The notes: generated by a model not told the origin, from the letters alone. 5,317 bases of DNA from Deinococcales bacterium (GCA_014378225.1 JACMOA010000349.1:1-5317), one strand, 5' to 3'. Positions 1 through 5,182 are shown, counted from the first letter of the stretch. Made by a program: numbers and translations.

Positions 1-168
1 CCGCCTGGTACGACAAGACGCTACCGACCTTCCACAACGGTCGCCGAGGTTCGGCGAGCCTTGTGGAAGGTACCGGCTTTTTGTACATCTTCGCCAGGAC
101 GGGAAATGGTTCAAGTCCCGCTGGATTTCATCGACCGCCTTGCAGACGCACTCTGCTACGCTGCTTGA
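1..168 (+). pseudogene. 3' remnant of an IS transposase, frameshifted (IS701/IS4-like)
   Basis: This is the C-terminal tail of a DDE-type transposase, cut by the window's left edge. Frame 3 (from base 3) reads AWYDKTLPTFHN. From about base 37 the homologous reading continues in frame 1 as TVAEVRRALWKVPAFCTSSP, then GREMVQVPLDFIDRLADALCYAA, and ends at TGA 166-168. The pattern WY-KT-PTF, then AxxxVRRxLW, then (V/I)P…RL(A/T)D-LCYAA at the very end is what I remember of IS701-family transposases. The family name is from memory and less certain than the call of transposase. Joining the two halves needs a one-base frame change around 36-42, so this copy is broken unless that is a sequencing error. 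The segment has no CTCGAG, unlike the host genes. The upstream portion lies outside the window, so whether the rest is intact cannot be seen. Confidence 0.7.
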
Positions 169-196
169 CACTATTCAATGGCCAAAGTCGAGCTAA
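169..196 (+). mobile_element. Possible right end of the IS plus YTAR target site
   Basis: The 24 bases after the transposase stop codon (169-192) end in GGCCAAAGTCGAG minus its adjoining sequence, and are followed by CTAA at 193-196. CTAA fits the four-base YTAR target duplicated by IS701-family elements. A boundary here would also coincide with the drop in GC content that follows. The matching left terminal repeat and the second target copy would lie outside the window, so this is inference from position and target type. Confidence 0.35.
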
Positions 197-420
197 GACC
201 AATGATTCGGACGGTTTTGTACAGGACGATGATATTACGCCAGAATCGAAACAATCTCACTTGTTCGAGAGAAACTCGAAGGTTCCTGATTCCTCATCCA
301 ACACGACTTGCCGAATAAAACATAACTTCCTCGAAACGCGTATATTCGTCAGTTTCGTCAGAAATTGATAAATCGTGTTTACGTCAGGAACTTATATTCT
401 GAAAATCTTCCGAACCATTG
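197..420. other. AT-rich non-coding stretch, no gene seen
   Basis: By hand count 241-420 is about 40% GC, clearly lower than the coding DNA to its right. I see no convincing gene. The open frame across 63-368 is only the wrong frame of the transposase remnant carried on into spacer. A short dyad, TTCGAG AGAAA CTCGAA at 264-280, has a six-base stem and no following T-run, so I do not call it a terminator. Both arms are one base from CTCGAG, yet no exact CTCGAG occurs before 469. No clear terminator for nspC is visible here. The region may be old transposon-associated DNA. Confidence 0.55.
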
Positions 421-1584
421 CTAAGACAACCGACCTTTAAAATCCTGATAGCTGAACTCGCGCACCACCTCGAGCGTGCCGTTTTCGCGCAAGATGGCGA
501 TGTCAGGGTGTTTAACCCCGTTGAAAAAGGTCGTTTTGACCATTGTGTAGTGAATCATGTCCTCAAAAACCAGCCTTTGGCCCATCTCGAGCGGCTTGTC
601 AAAAGAGTAATCTCCAATCACATCTCCGGCCAAACAGGTTCCGCCGCCCAGTTGGTAGGTGTGGGCTTTTTCGCCTGCTTCAGCCCCGCCCAGAATATCG
701 GGTCGGTAGGGCATCTCGAGCGCGTCGGGCATGTGCGCTGAAATACTGACATCCAGAACCGCTAAATCCATGCCGTTGTGCAGGGTGTCCAGCACGCTCG
801 AGACCAGCCAGCCGGTGCGCCAGTCTATCGCCTCTCCCGGCTCGAGAATCACGTCAACACCCCACTTTTCACGAAAGTTTCTAATAACTTTTATCAGGCG
901 CCCCACATCGTAGCCTTCGGCGGTGATGGCGTGACCGCCGCCAAAGTTGACCCATTTCATCTGGGGTAGAACGTGTCCAAAGTTGCGCTCCACCGCCTCG
1001 AGTGTGCGCTCGAGCGTGTCCGAATTCTTGGCGCTGAGGGTATGAAAGTGCAGCCCAGAAATTCCCTCGAGCAAGTCAAAGCGGAATTCGGTTTTGGTGA
1101 CGCCCAGCCGAGAAAAGGGAACGCAGGGGTCGTACATCGGGGTTTTGTTTTCAGAGTATTCCGGGTTGATGCGAATTCCGGCCTCCACCTTACGGGAACT
1201 GGCCTCGAGTAGGGGTTTAAAGCGCTGCCACTGCGAAAAACTGTTGAAGCTGATGTGGTGCGCCAGTTTGAGGATTCTGGGAAATTCTGCGTCCCCGTAG
1301 GCAGCGGCGTAAACATGGACCTCTCCGCCAAAGGTGTCTGCGCCTAGTTCGGCTTCCCATAGGCTCGAGGCGGTGGTTCCCTTTAAATATGGGCGCATCA
1401 GCGGAAAACTGCTCCATAGGCTATAACCCTTGAGCGCACAGATGATGCTCGCGCCGGATTCCTGTTGCACATACTCGAGTATTTCCATGTTGTGTCGCAG
1501 GCGGGTTTCATCCAGCACAAACGCTGGCGAGGGCATGGACTGGAAATCAATGCTCTCGAGGGGACGAACCTGGGTTTGGGTCAT
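421..1584 (-). CDS. nspC: Carboxynorspermidine/carboxyspermidine decarboxylase (NspC)
   Basis: A cytoplasmic PLP-dependent decarboxylase that converts carboxynorspermidine to norspermidine, or carboxyspermidine to spermidine. It is the last step of the aspartate-semialdehyde route to polyamines. The 387-residue length is normal for the family. The fold is the type III (alanine racemase-like) barrel with a C-terminal beta domain. Visible landmarks are K52 in CALKGYSLW (the PLP lysine), H179 and H181 in GLHFHTLSAK, the phosphate-binding NFGGGH (213-218), EPGEA (248-252), and GGGTCLAGD (313-321) with C317, the expected catalytic cysteine from the other subunit. The ATG at 1582-1584 is chosen because a TAAACT box lies 7 nt before it and no Shine-Dalgarno is seen; M17 is a less likely later start. 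The usual partner, carboxynorspermidine synthase, is not in the window, so the gene stands alone here. It is divergent from the cytochrome gene. Of its 12 CTCGAG sites, 10 encode Leu-Glu. Confidence 0.93.
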   Translation of the reverse strand: MTQTQVRPLESIDFQSMPSPAFVLDETRLRHNMEILEYVQQESGASIICALKGYSLWSSFPLMRPYLKGTTASSLWEAELGADTFGGEVHVYAAAYGDAEFPRILKLAHHISFNSFSQWQRFKPLLEASSRKVEAGIRINPEYSENKTPMYDPCVPFSRLGVTKTEFRFDLLEGISGLHFHTLSAKNSDTLERTLEAVERNFGHVLPQMKWVNFGGGHAITAEGYDVGRLIKVIRNFREKWGVDVILEPGEAIDWRTGWLVSSVLDTLHNGMDLAVLDVSISAHMPDALEMPYRPDILGGAEAGEKAHTYQLGGGTCLAGDVIGDYSFDKPLEMGQRLVFEDMIHYTMVKTTFFNGVKHPDIAILRENGTLEVVREFSYQDFKGRLS

Positions 1585-1591
1585 GAGGACC

Positions 1592-1597
1592 AGTTTA
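1592..1597 (-). promoter_or_regulatory. Predicted -10 box of nspC, leaderless type
   Basis: On the minus strand TAAACT ends 7 nt before the nspC ATG. A TANNNT box at this distance places transcription start on or next to the A of the start codon, which fits the leaderless mRNAs that are common in Deinococcota. I find no good TTGACA-like -35 at normal spacing and no Shine-Dalgarno. The same hexamer lies before the DUF3352-like gene. Confidence 0.5.
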
Positions 1598-1647
1598 AGG
1601 GAAGGGGAGCGGGGCTTTGGTCATGTGGGGGTATTACTGGTAGTGCA

Positions 1648-1708
1648 ACCGGGCGAATCCCCCCTTTTGATTGTGCTTCGCTGTCTTGAGCAGGGGGATT
1701 CGCCCGGT
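1648..1708. repeat. 16-bp perfect inverted repeat with a 29-nt loop
   Basis: ACCGGGCGAATCCCCC (1648-1663) is exactly complementary to GGGGGATTCGCCCGGT (1693-1708). The match stops sharply at both ends. The structure sits in the 174-bp gap between divergent nspC and the cytochrome gene, upstream of both predicted promoters. Neither side has a T-run, so it is a poor terminator. It could be a dispersed repeat (REP- or MITE-like), a cruciform, or a regulator site. Only its presence elsewhere in the genome would decide. Confidence 0.85.
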
Positions 1709-1721
1709 CCCCTCGAGCGGC

Positions 1722-1752
1722 TCTCAAAATTCTCAAAAGCCTGCGCTATGCT
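1722..1752 (+). promoter_or_regulatory. Predicted leaderless promoter of the cytochrome gene
   Basis: TATGCT at 1747-1752 lies 6 nt before the ATG at 1759, so transcription would start on or beside the start codon. No Shine-Dalgarno lies between. The -35 region at 1724-1729 (TCAAAA, 17-nt spacer) is weak. Two direct copies of TCTCAAAA occur at 1722-1729 and 1731-1738 and may be an activator site or chance. Confidence 0.5.
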
Positions 1753-1758
1753 ATCCCT

Positions 1759-2466
1759 ATGAAGCGCATCAATCTGGGCTGGGTGGCGGCACCCCTGACG
1801 GCGGCATTGGGCTTTCTGGCGCTCTCGAGCGCTCAAACGGCTTCCCCTTCTGCTGCACCTTCTTTGGCATCCTCGAGTACGGCAAGTCCGGCTCTGAAAG
1901 GGGACATCGCTCGAGGGAAAGTCATTGCAGACCGGGATTGCAGTTTCTGTCACGGCGAAAGGGGTGACATAGACGACGGCGAGACCCCGCGTCTGGCGGC
2001 GCAGATTGCGGGGTTTATGACCGCCCAGCTCGAGGCTTACCGCAGTGGGGCGCGTAAAAATGAACACATGACCCCAGTGGCTAAAAATATGACCGATGCC
2101 AACATAGCCGATGTCAGCGCTTTCTACAGCGCCCTGGCCCCTGCCGAACCTTACCCGGTTCAGGATGCGGCTTTGAATGCCGCAGGTCGGAAACTCCATC
2201 TCGAGGGCCGCCTGTCTAGCACCACTCAGGCTGATTCTGTCCAGGCGTGCGCGGTGTGCCATGCAGTTCAGGGTGAGGGAAACGCCGCACTCAAGATGCC
2301 TCGTCTGAGCGCTCAAACTCCCAAATACCTCGAGACCCGCCTCAAAGAGTACCGCCAGACCTCGAGCTATTCCAGCGCAAGTGCCAACGCTATGAAAATT
2401 GCCGCTCAGAAGCTTACCGACGCGGATATTGTGGCCCTCTCGAGCTACCTCTCAACTCTCAAGTAA
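1759..2466 (+). CDS. Diheme cytochrome c, c4 type
   Basis: An exported electron carrier with two class I cytochrome c domains, probably acting between a respiratory complex and a terminal oxidase outside the cytoplasmic membrane. The N-terminus (MKR, then a hydrophobic run to about residue 25, LSSA/QT) looks like a signal peptide. A Ser/Ala/Pro-rich linker of about 20 residues follows. Heme motifs are CSFCH at 61-65 and CAVCH at 164-168. The likely axial methionines are M104 (before TPVAKNMTDANI) and M212 (before KIAAQKLTDADI), at equal distance from the two homologous helix starts, as in c4 cytochromes. At 235 residues it is close to the usual c4 length. The hydrophobic N-terminus has no lipobox cysteine, so soluble or signal-anchored states are both possible. 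The start is supported by the TATGCT box 6 nt upstream. The next gene begins 6 bp after the stop. CTCGAG occurs eight times, in all three codon phases. Confidence 0.88.
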   Translation: MKRINLGWVAAPLTAALGFLALSSAQTASPSAAPSLASSSTASPALKGDIARGKVIADRDCSFCHGERGDIDDGETPRLAAQIAGFMTAQLEAYRSGARKNEHMTPVAKNMTDANIADVSAFYSALAPAEPYPVQDAALNAAGRKLHLEGRLSSTTQADSVQACAVCHAVQGEGNAALKMPRLSAQTPKYLETRLKEYRQTSSYSSASANAMKIAAQKLTDADIVALSSYLSTLK

Positions 2467-2472
2467 ACCTGA

Positions 2473-2823
2473 ATGCGCCCTCACCTCGAGCACGGAGCCA
2501 AGCTGTTTAACGCCGGAGAATTCTGGGAAGCCCACGAAGCCTGGGAAGGCCCCTGGATGGACGCCAAAAAGACGGGAGACGCACTCGAGGCCCCCTATCT
2601 ACAGGGTTTGATTCTGCTGGCTGCCGCCCTTCACAAAGCCAGGGCCTACCAGAATTTTAAGGGCGGGCGGCTCAACTTTGAAAAAGCTAAAAAACACCTT
2701 GAGTGCCTGCCAGACGGTTACGGCGCTCGAGATGAACTGCTTTCCCTTTCCTTTTTAATGCTCGAGGTGGAACTGGCGCTCGAGAACGATTCCAAGTTTC
2801 CGCAGCTCAAAACTTCCGAATAA
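2473..2823 (+). CDS. DUF309 (TTHA0068-like) family protein
   Basis: A 116-residue soluble, mostly helical protein of the DUF309 family, whose structural prototype is TTHA0068 of Thermus thermophilus. Its biochemical role is not known to me. The family signature is clear near the N-terminus: LFNAGEFWEAHEAWEGPW at 11-28, with H21, E22, E25 and W28 conserved. A second conserved helix, YLQGLILLAAALHKA (42-56), includes Q44 and H54. The clustered His and Glu residues could bind a metal, but that is inference. No signal peptide or membrane segment is present. The ATG lies 6 bp after the cytochrome stop, with no Shine-Dalgarno, so the two genes probably share an mRNA and may be translationally coupled. 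The last 17 bp overlap the convergent membrane protein gene. Five CTCGAG sites are present, four read as Leu-Glu. Confidence 0.87.
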   Translation: MRPHLEHGAKLFNAGEFWEAHEAWEGPWMDAKKTGDALEAPYLQGLILLAAALHKARAYQNFKGGRLNFEKAKKHLECLPDGYGARDELLSLSFLMLEVELALENDSKFPQLKTSE

Positions 2824-3250
2824 TCACCACACCCGCAATCAGCAATGCGGCACCCAGCAGGCGCATGGCGCTCATGGGATGGCGCTCAAAACCCAAAGCG
2901 CCGAAGTGGTCCAGCACCAATGCCATCAACAGTTGACCCGCCACCACCAGGGCAAAATAGACCGCCACGCCCAGGCGCGGCGGCAACAAAATAGAAAAGG
3001 TCACGAAAAAAATGCCCAGCAAACCCCCGGTCCAGACCCACCACGGAGCGCTCGAGAGGGCTTTGAGGGTGGGAAGCGGCGCTCGAGTGCCGAGGGCCAG
3101 GAAAAACAGTGGAAGGGTTCCTATCAAAAAGGACACGAACGAGGCGCGAAACGGGGTTCCCAGCAGTTCGCGCAGTTGCCCATTGATTCCGGCCTGAAGG
3201 GTGAGGAAGCTTCCGCCCAGGGCGGCAAGAAGATAAAAAATCCAGCTCAT
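2807..3250 (-). CDS. YdcZ/DUF606-family small membrane protein (DMT-like)
   Basis: A 147-residue integral membrane protein of the YdcZ (DUF606) family, related to the drug/metabolite transporter superfamily. The substrate is unknown. The opening LLAALGGSFLTLQAGINGQLRELLGT contains the family's hallmark QAGxNxQLR (19-27) after the first membrane helix. About five hydrophobic segments can be drawn: 3-20, 36-53, 70-88, 94-114 and 129-144. The loop with LDHFG (113-117) is also typical. Half-size DMT proteins of this kind normally work as dimers or pairs, and no second copy is in the window. The ATG at 3248-3250 gives the canonical N-terminus. It overlaps the stop of a four-codon upstream ORF as ATGA. 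Its 3' end overlaps the DUF309 gene by 17 bp, tail to tail. Confidence 0.85.
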   Translation of the reverse strand: MSWIFYLLAALGGSFLTLQAGINGQLRELLGTPFRASFVSFLIGTLPLFFLALGTRAPLPTLKALSSAPWWVWTGGLLGIFFVTFSILLPPRLGVAVYFALVVAGQLLMALVLDHFGALGFERHPMSAMRLLGAALLIAGVVIIRKF

Positions 3251-3261
3251 ACGGTTTCCAT
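3247..3261 (-). other. Possible four-codon leader ORF (METV) coupled to the ydcZ-like gene
   Basis: On the minus strand ATG GAA ACC GTA TGA runs from 3261 to 3247. Its ATG is 7 nt after a TATGCT box, exactly the leaderless geometry seen at the other genes. Its TGA shares bases with the ydcZ-like ATG (ATGA, 3250-3247). A ribosome starting on the leaderless 5' end would stop exactly where the main gene starts. This is a prediction from geometry only. The alternative is a short untranslated leader with the weak GGAAA at 3259-3255 serving as ribosome site. Confidence 0.35.
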
Positions 3262-3268
3262 TAGAACC

Positions 3269-3274
3269 AGCATA
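3269..3274 (-). promoter_or_regulatory. Predicted -10 box for the ydcZ-like gene
   Basis: Minus-strand TATGCT, identical to the cytochrome gene's box, is 18 nt before the ydcZ-like ATG and 7 nt before the leader ORF's ATG. No convincing -35 is visible; a CTCGAG at 3286-3291 lies in the spacer. Confidence 0.4.
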
Positions 3275-3327
3275 CGCAAATCCCCCTCGAGTTTCGTTTG
3301 AATTTGGCTCGAGATGTGCTCGAGTGC

Positions 3328-3360
3328 AAAAGAGAGGGCGACCCTCAGGCCGCCCTTTCT
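3328..3360 (-). terminator. Intrinsic terminator of the DUF3352-like gene
   Basis: On the minus strand AGGGCGGCC (3356-3348), loop TGAG, and GGTCGCCCT (3343-3335) form a nine-pair stem with one G-U. It is followed by CTCTTTTGC, giving a U-rich tail at 3331-3328. It lies about 65 bp downstream of the stop codon at 3423. On the plus strand the same stem has an A-C mismatch and only a short TTT, so it suits the minus direction better. A CTCGAG (3359-3364) abuts the stem. Confidence 0.75.
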
Positions 3361-3422
3361 CGAGATTCGTGTTTTCCTAGCTTCTCAGCTCAAAAGTGAG
3401 ACACTTGTCCTCTGCAAAAAAT

Positions 3423-5129
3423 TTAATTCCACTTCACCGCCTGGAAGCTGCGCGTAACCACCTTGCCATTCTCGAGGGTGCTGTAGCCGTTCCCCGCACC
3501 CAGACGGCGCTGGAAGCTGTCCACAAAGTTGGTCAGTCCCGTTACCAGTTTATTCTTCTGAGTCACCGTGAGGTCCCCGCTCGAGGTGGTGAGCACCTGC
3601 TCTATCTGGCTGCGGATGTTCTGGCGGCTCTGAGGCACTGGAACGGCGCTGTAATTGATGGCGTTGGTAAGGGCCGGGAAACGTGCGGCGGCGGCTTTAT
3701 AAGCGGCGCTTTCAGACAGGCGGATACCGCTCGAGAGGGCGCGAACCATGTCGGCTTCGGTGAGGGTGAGGATGAGTGCGCCGTCCCTGACGGTGTAGTA
3801 CACGCCGCTGCCCTGACTGGTGTAAACGGTGACGCTGCTGCCTGAAATGGTCTTGGTAGACTTATTGGGCTTGCTCGAGGCGCTTCCGCTGCCTGTGGAC
3901 ATGCCCAGGGTGTCGGACAGGCCAAAACCTGCGTCAATCAGTTTGGTCAGTCCCGCTCGAGCGGCGGTTTCATTCGTCACGGCCACATAGATAGCAATGC
4001 CGGACAGTGCGGCCAGTGGGTCGCTGGGGTCCAGGGTGCTGGTCCGCGCACTCGAGCCGACGTTAAAGGTGGCAGTGGCGTACTCGTCGCCTACCCATGA
4101 AAGCAAATCTTTCTCGAGGTCGAAGCTCAGGCTCTGCTTGGCAAGCTGGTTCAGGGTAGGAGTTCCCTTGCCGCCCAGACGCGTAATCCAGGAATCAATG
4201 TAACGGGTAAACCCACGCAAATCCAGTTGCGCCGCCGAGAACGCGGTGGCGGTGGCGGGAACGCTCGAGACGAGGTCGAACTTTTGAGCTTTGGGGGTAA
4301 GCAGGGCGTAAAGCAGTGCGTCGCCGCCGGCTCTATTGGGAATGAGAACCCCGCTAGAGGCTACTCCATCTGGGCGCAGCGCCACGCTGCCTGCAAACTG
4401 ACCCAGGGTTTTAAGGCTGGCTGCTAGTGCAGCGCCTTCCTGACTGCCGCCCAACGCCGCCAGACTGCGGGCCGCATCTCCACCGCCTGAAAAGTTCAGG
4501 TAGGCCCGCAGGGTTCCCGCGCCCACACTGTTCATGGCGCTCGAATAGGCGGGGTTGTTCAGCAAACTGCTGGACCCTTTGCCCTGCACACCCTTGAGAA
4601 AGTTACGCAAAAGCTGTGGGTTGTTGCTGAGGTACGCAATGCCGTTCTGATAGCCATAATAAGACGCATCCGAACCCTTGCCTTCCTGCACAAAGCGGTA
4701 AGCGCCTTCGGCCAGAATGACTGGTTTTTTACCCGCTTTGGGCTTCAGGGAATCGGCAAAGAATTGGGCAAAGCCCCGGTCCAGTCCCGCTTTGGGCCTC
4801 GAGACCGCCAGAACCTGGGGGTCCAGGGTTTTAGCGTTCAAGTGCAGGCTGATAATACCCTCCCTCGAGATGAAGTCCAGCGGTCCAGCGAAGCCCACTT
4901 TCCGGGCCTCGGCGGGCCACTCTACCCCGGCAATGGCGAAGATATCCAGGTTTGCAAGTTCTTTTCCGGTTTGTCCCAGGCGGGTTTGCGCTCCAGCCAG
5001 GTCCACCGCTTCCAGGGTGACCAGCGCGTCAGAGGGAATAAAACGGGCCAGTGAGGGTGTGCTTTGGGCAAAGGCGGCGGAAAGCAGGCTCGAGGAAAGC
5101 AGCGTGGTAGCAATCAGGGTATGTTTCAT
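3423..5129 (-). CDS. Secreted DUF3352-like protein
   Basis: A 568-residue exported protein of unknown function that resembles the DUF3352 family. Residues 1-21 form a signal peptide: MKHT, a Leu/Ser/Ala-rich core, and AFA before QS. The mature part starts with LARFIPSDALVTLEAVDL, the typical family opening (a protein facing 'P.da..y..vd'). It continues with repeated alpha/beta units such as SGIAIYVAVTNETAARAGL, and ends with YSTLENGKVVTRSFQAVKWN. A Gly/Ser/Lys-rich linker lies near 410-432. No enzyme motif or second membrane span is visible. The ATG at 5127-5129 follows a weak AAGG; an in-frame GTG at 5130-5132 is an equal alternative giving one extra residue. It is monocistronic: terminator downstream, its own promoter and a 19-bp dyad upstream. 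Eleven CTCGAG sites occur, eight in the phase that gives Ser-Ser or Ser-Arg. None lies between 4270 and 4797. Export is well supported; the family call is moderate. Confidence 0.8.
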   Translation of the reverse strand: MKHTLIATTLLSSSLLSAAFAQSTPSLARFIPSDALVTLEAVDLAGAQTRLGQTGKELANLDIFAIAGVEWPAEARKVGFAGPLDFISREGIISLHLNAKTLDPQVLAVSRPKAGLDRGFAQFFADSLKPKAGKKPVILAEGAYRFVQEGKGSDASYYGYQNGIAYLSNNPQLLRNFLKGVQGKGSSSLLNNPAYSSAMNSVGAGTLRAYLNFSGGGDAARSLAALGGSQEGAALAASLKTLGQFAGSVALRPDGVASSGVLIPNRAGGDALLYALLTPKAQKFDLVSSVPATATAFSAAQLDLRGFTRYIDSWITRLGGKGTPTLNQLAKQSLSFDLEKDLLSWVGDEYATATFNVGSSARTSTLDPSDPLAALSGIAIYVAVTNETAARAGLTKLIDAGFGLSDTLGMSTGSGSASSKPNKSTKTISGSSVTVYTSQGSGVYYTVRDGALILTLTEADMVRALSSGIRLSESAAYKAAAARFPALTNAINYSAVPVPQSRQNIRSQIEQVLTTSSGDLTVTQKNKLVTGLTNFVDSFQRRLGAGNGYSTLENGKVVTRSFQAVKWN

Positions 5130-5137
5130 CACGCCTT

Positions 5138-5143
5138 AGTTTA
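5138..5143 (-). promoter_or_regulatory. Predicted -10 box of the DUF3352-like gene
   Basis: Minus-strand TAAACT ends 5 nt before the GTG and 8 nt before the ATG of the downstream gene, so the transcript would be leaderless or nearly so. It is the same hexamer as at nspC. No clear -35 lies at 17 nt; instead the 19-bp dyad occupies that area. Confidence 0.5.
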
Positions 5144-5160
5144 CGCGAGGACTGTGAAGA

Positions 5161-5179
5161 GAGTTTCCTGTGGAAACTC
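5161..5179. promoter_or_regulatory. 19-bp dyad, probable regulator binding site
   Basis: GAGTTTCC (5161-5168), spacer TGT, and GGAAACTC (5172-5179) form a perfect dyad with eight-base arms. Its centre (5170) is 41 bp upstream of the DUF3352-like ATG. If the mRNA is leaderless this is about -41, the position of class II activators, and it replaces a recognisable -35 box. A repressor is also possible. The right arm runs into a CTCGAG at 5177-5182. Confidence 0.55.
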
Positions 5180-5182
5180 GAG

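Larger units (their letters stand above)
469..5182. repeat. Highly iterated palindrome CTCGAG, 44 copies
   Basis: Start positions by direct reading: 469, 586, 715, 797, 841, 997, 1009, 1066, 1204, 1364, 1474, 1555, 1712, 1824, 1872, 1910, 2029, 2200, 2329, 2361, 2439, 2485, 2584, 2726, 2761, 2779, 3051, 3082, 3286, 3308, 3319, 3359, 3471, 3580, 3730, 3874, 3956, 4051, 4113, 4264, 4798, 4864, 5089, 5177. That is one per about 110 bp, against an expected one or two in the whole window at this GC content. Thirty-eight are in genes: 19 as CTC-GAG (Leu-Glu), 15 in the Ser phase, 4 in the Arg phase. Six are between genes. This resembles highly iterated palindromes such as cyanobacterial HIP1 in kind, with a different sequence. 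Confidence 0.95.

Noticed and set aside
264..280. Hairpin TTCGAG-AGAAA-CTCGAA as a terminator of nspC
   Set aside because: Only a six-base stem, no U-run on the minus strand, and about 140 bp past the stop.
63..368. Plus-strand open frame of 101 codons at the left edge
   Set aside because: It is the wrong frame of the transposase tail continuing into AT-rich spacer; the homologous protein is in frame 1 and stops at 168.
1621..2316. Long minus-strand open frame (231 codons) opposite the cytochrome gene
   Set aside because: The plus strand has two CxxCH motifs, a signal peptide and c4 homology; the minus frame is Arg/Ser-rich shadow sequence.
2879..3301. Plus-strand open frame of 140 codons opposite the ydcZ-like gene
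   Set aside because: Gln/Lys/Gly-rich antisense of a clearly recognised membrane protein.
3328..3360. The hairpin as a bidirectional terminator
   Set aside because: On the plus strand it has an A-C mismatch and only a short TTT, and no plus-strand gene ends here.
469..5182. CRISPR array or tandem repeat as the explanation of the repeated CTCGAG
   Set aside because: The unit is only six bases with irregular spacing, and most copies lie inside well-conserved genes.
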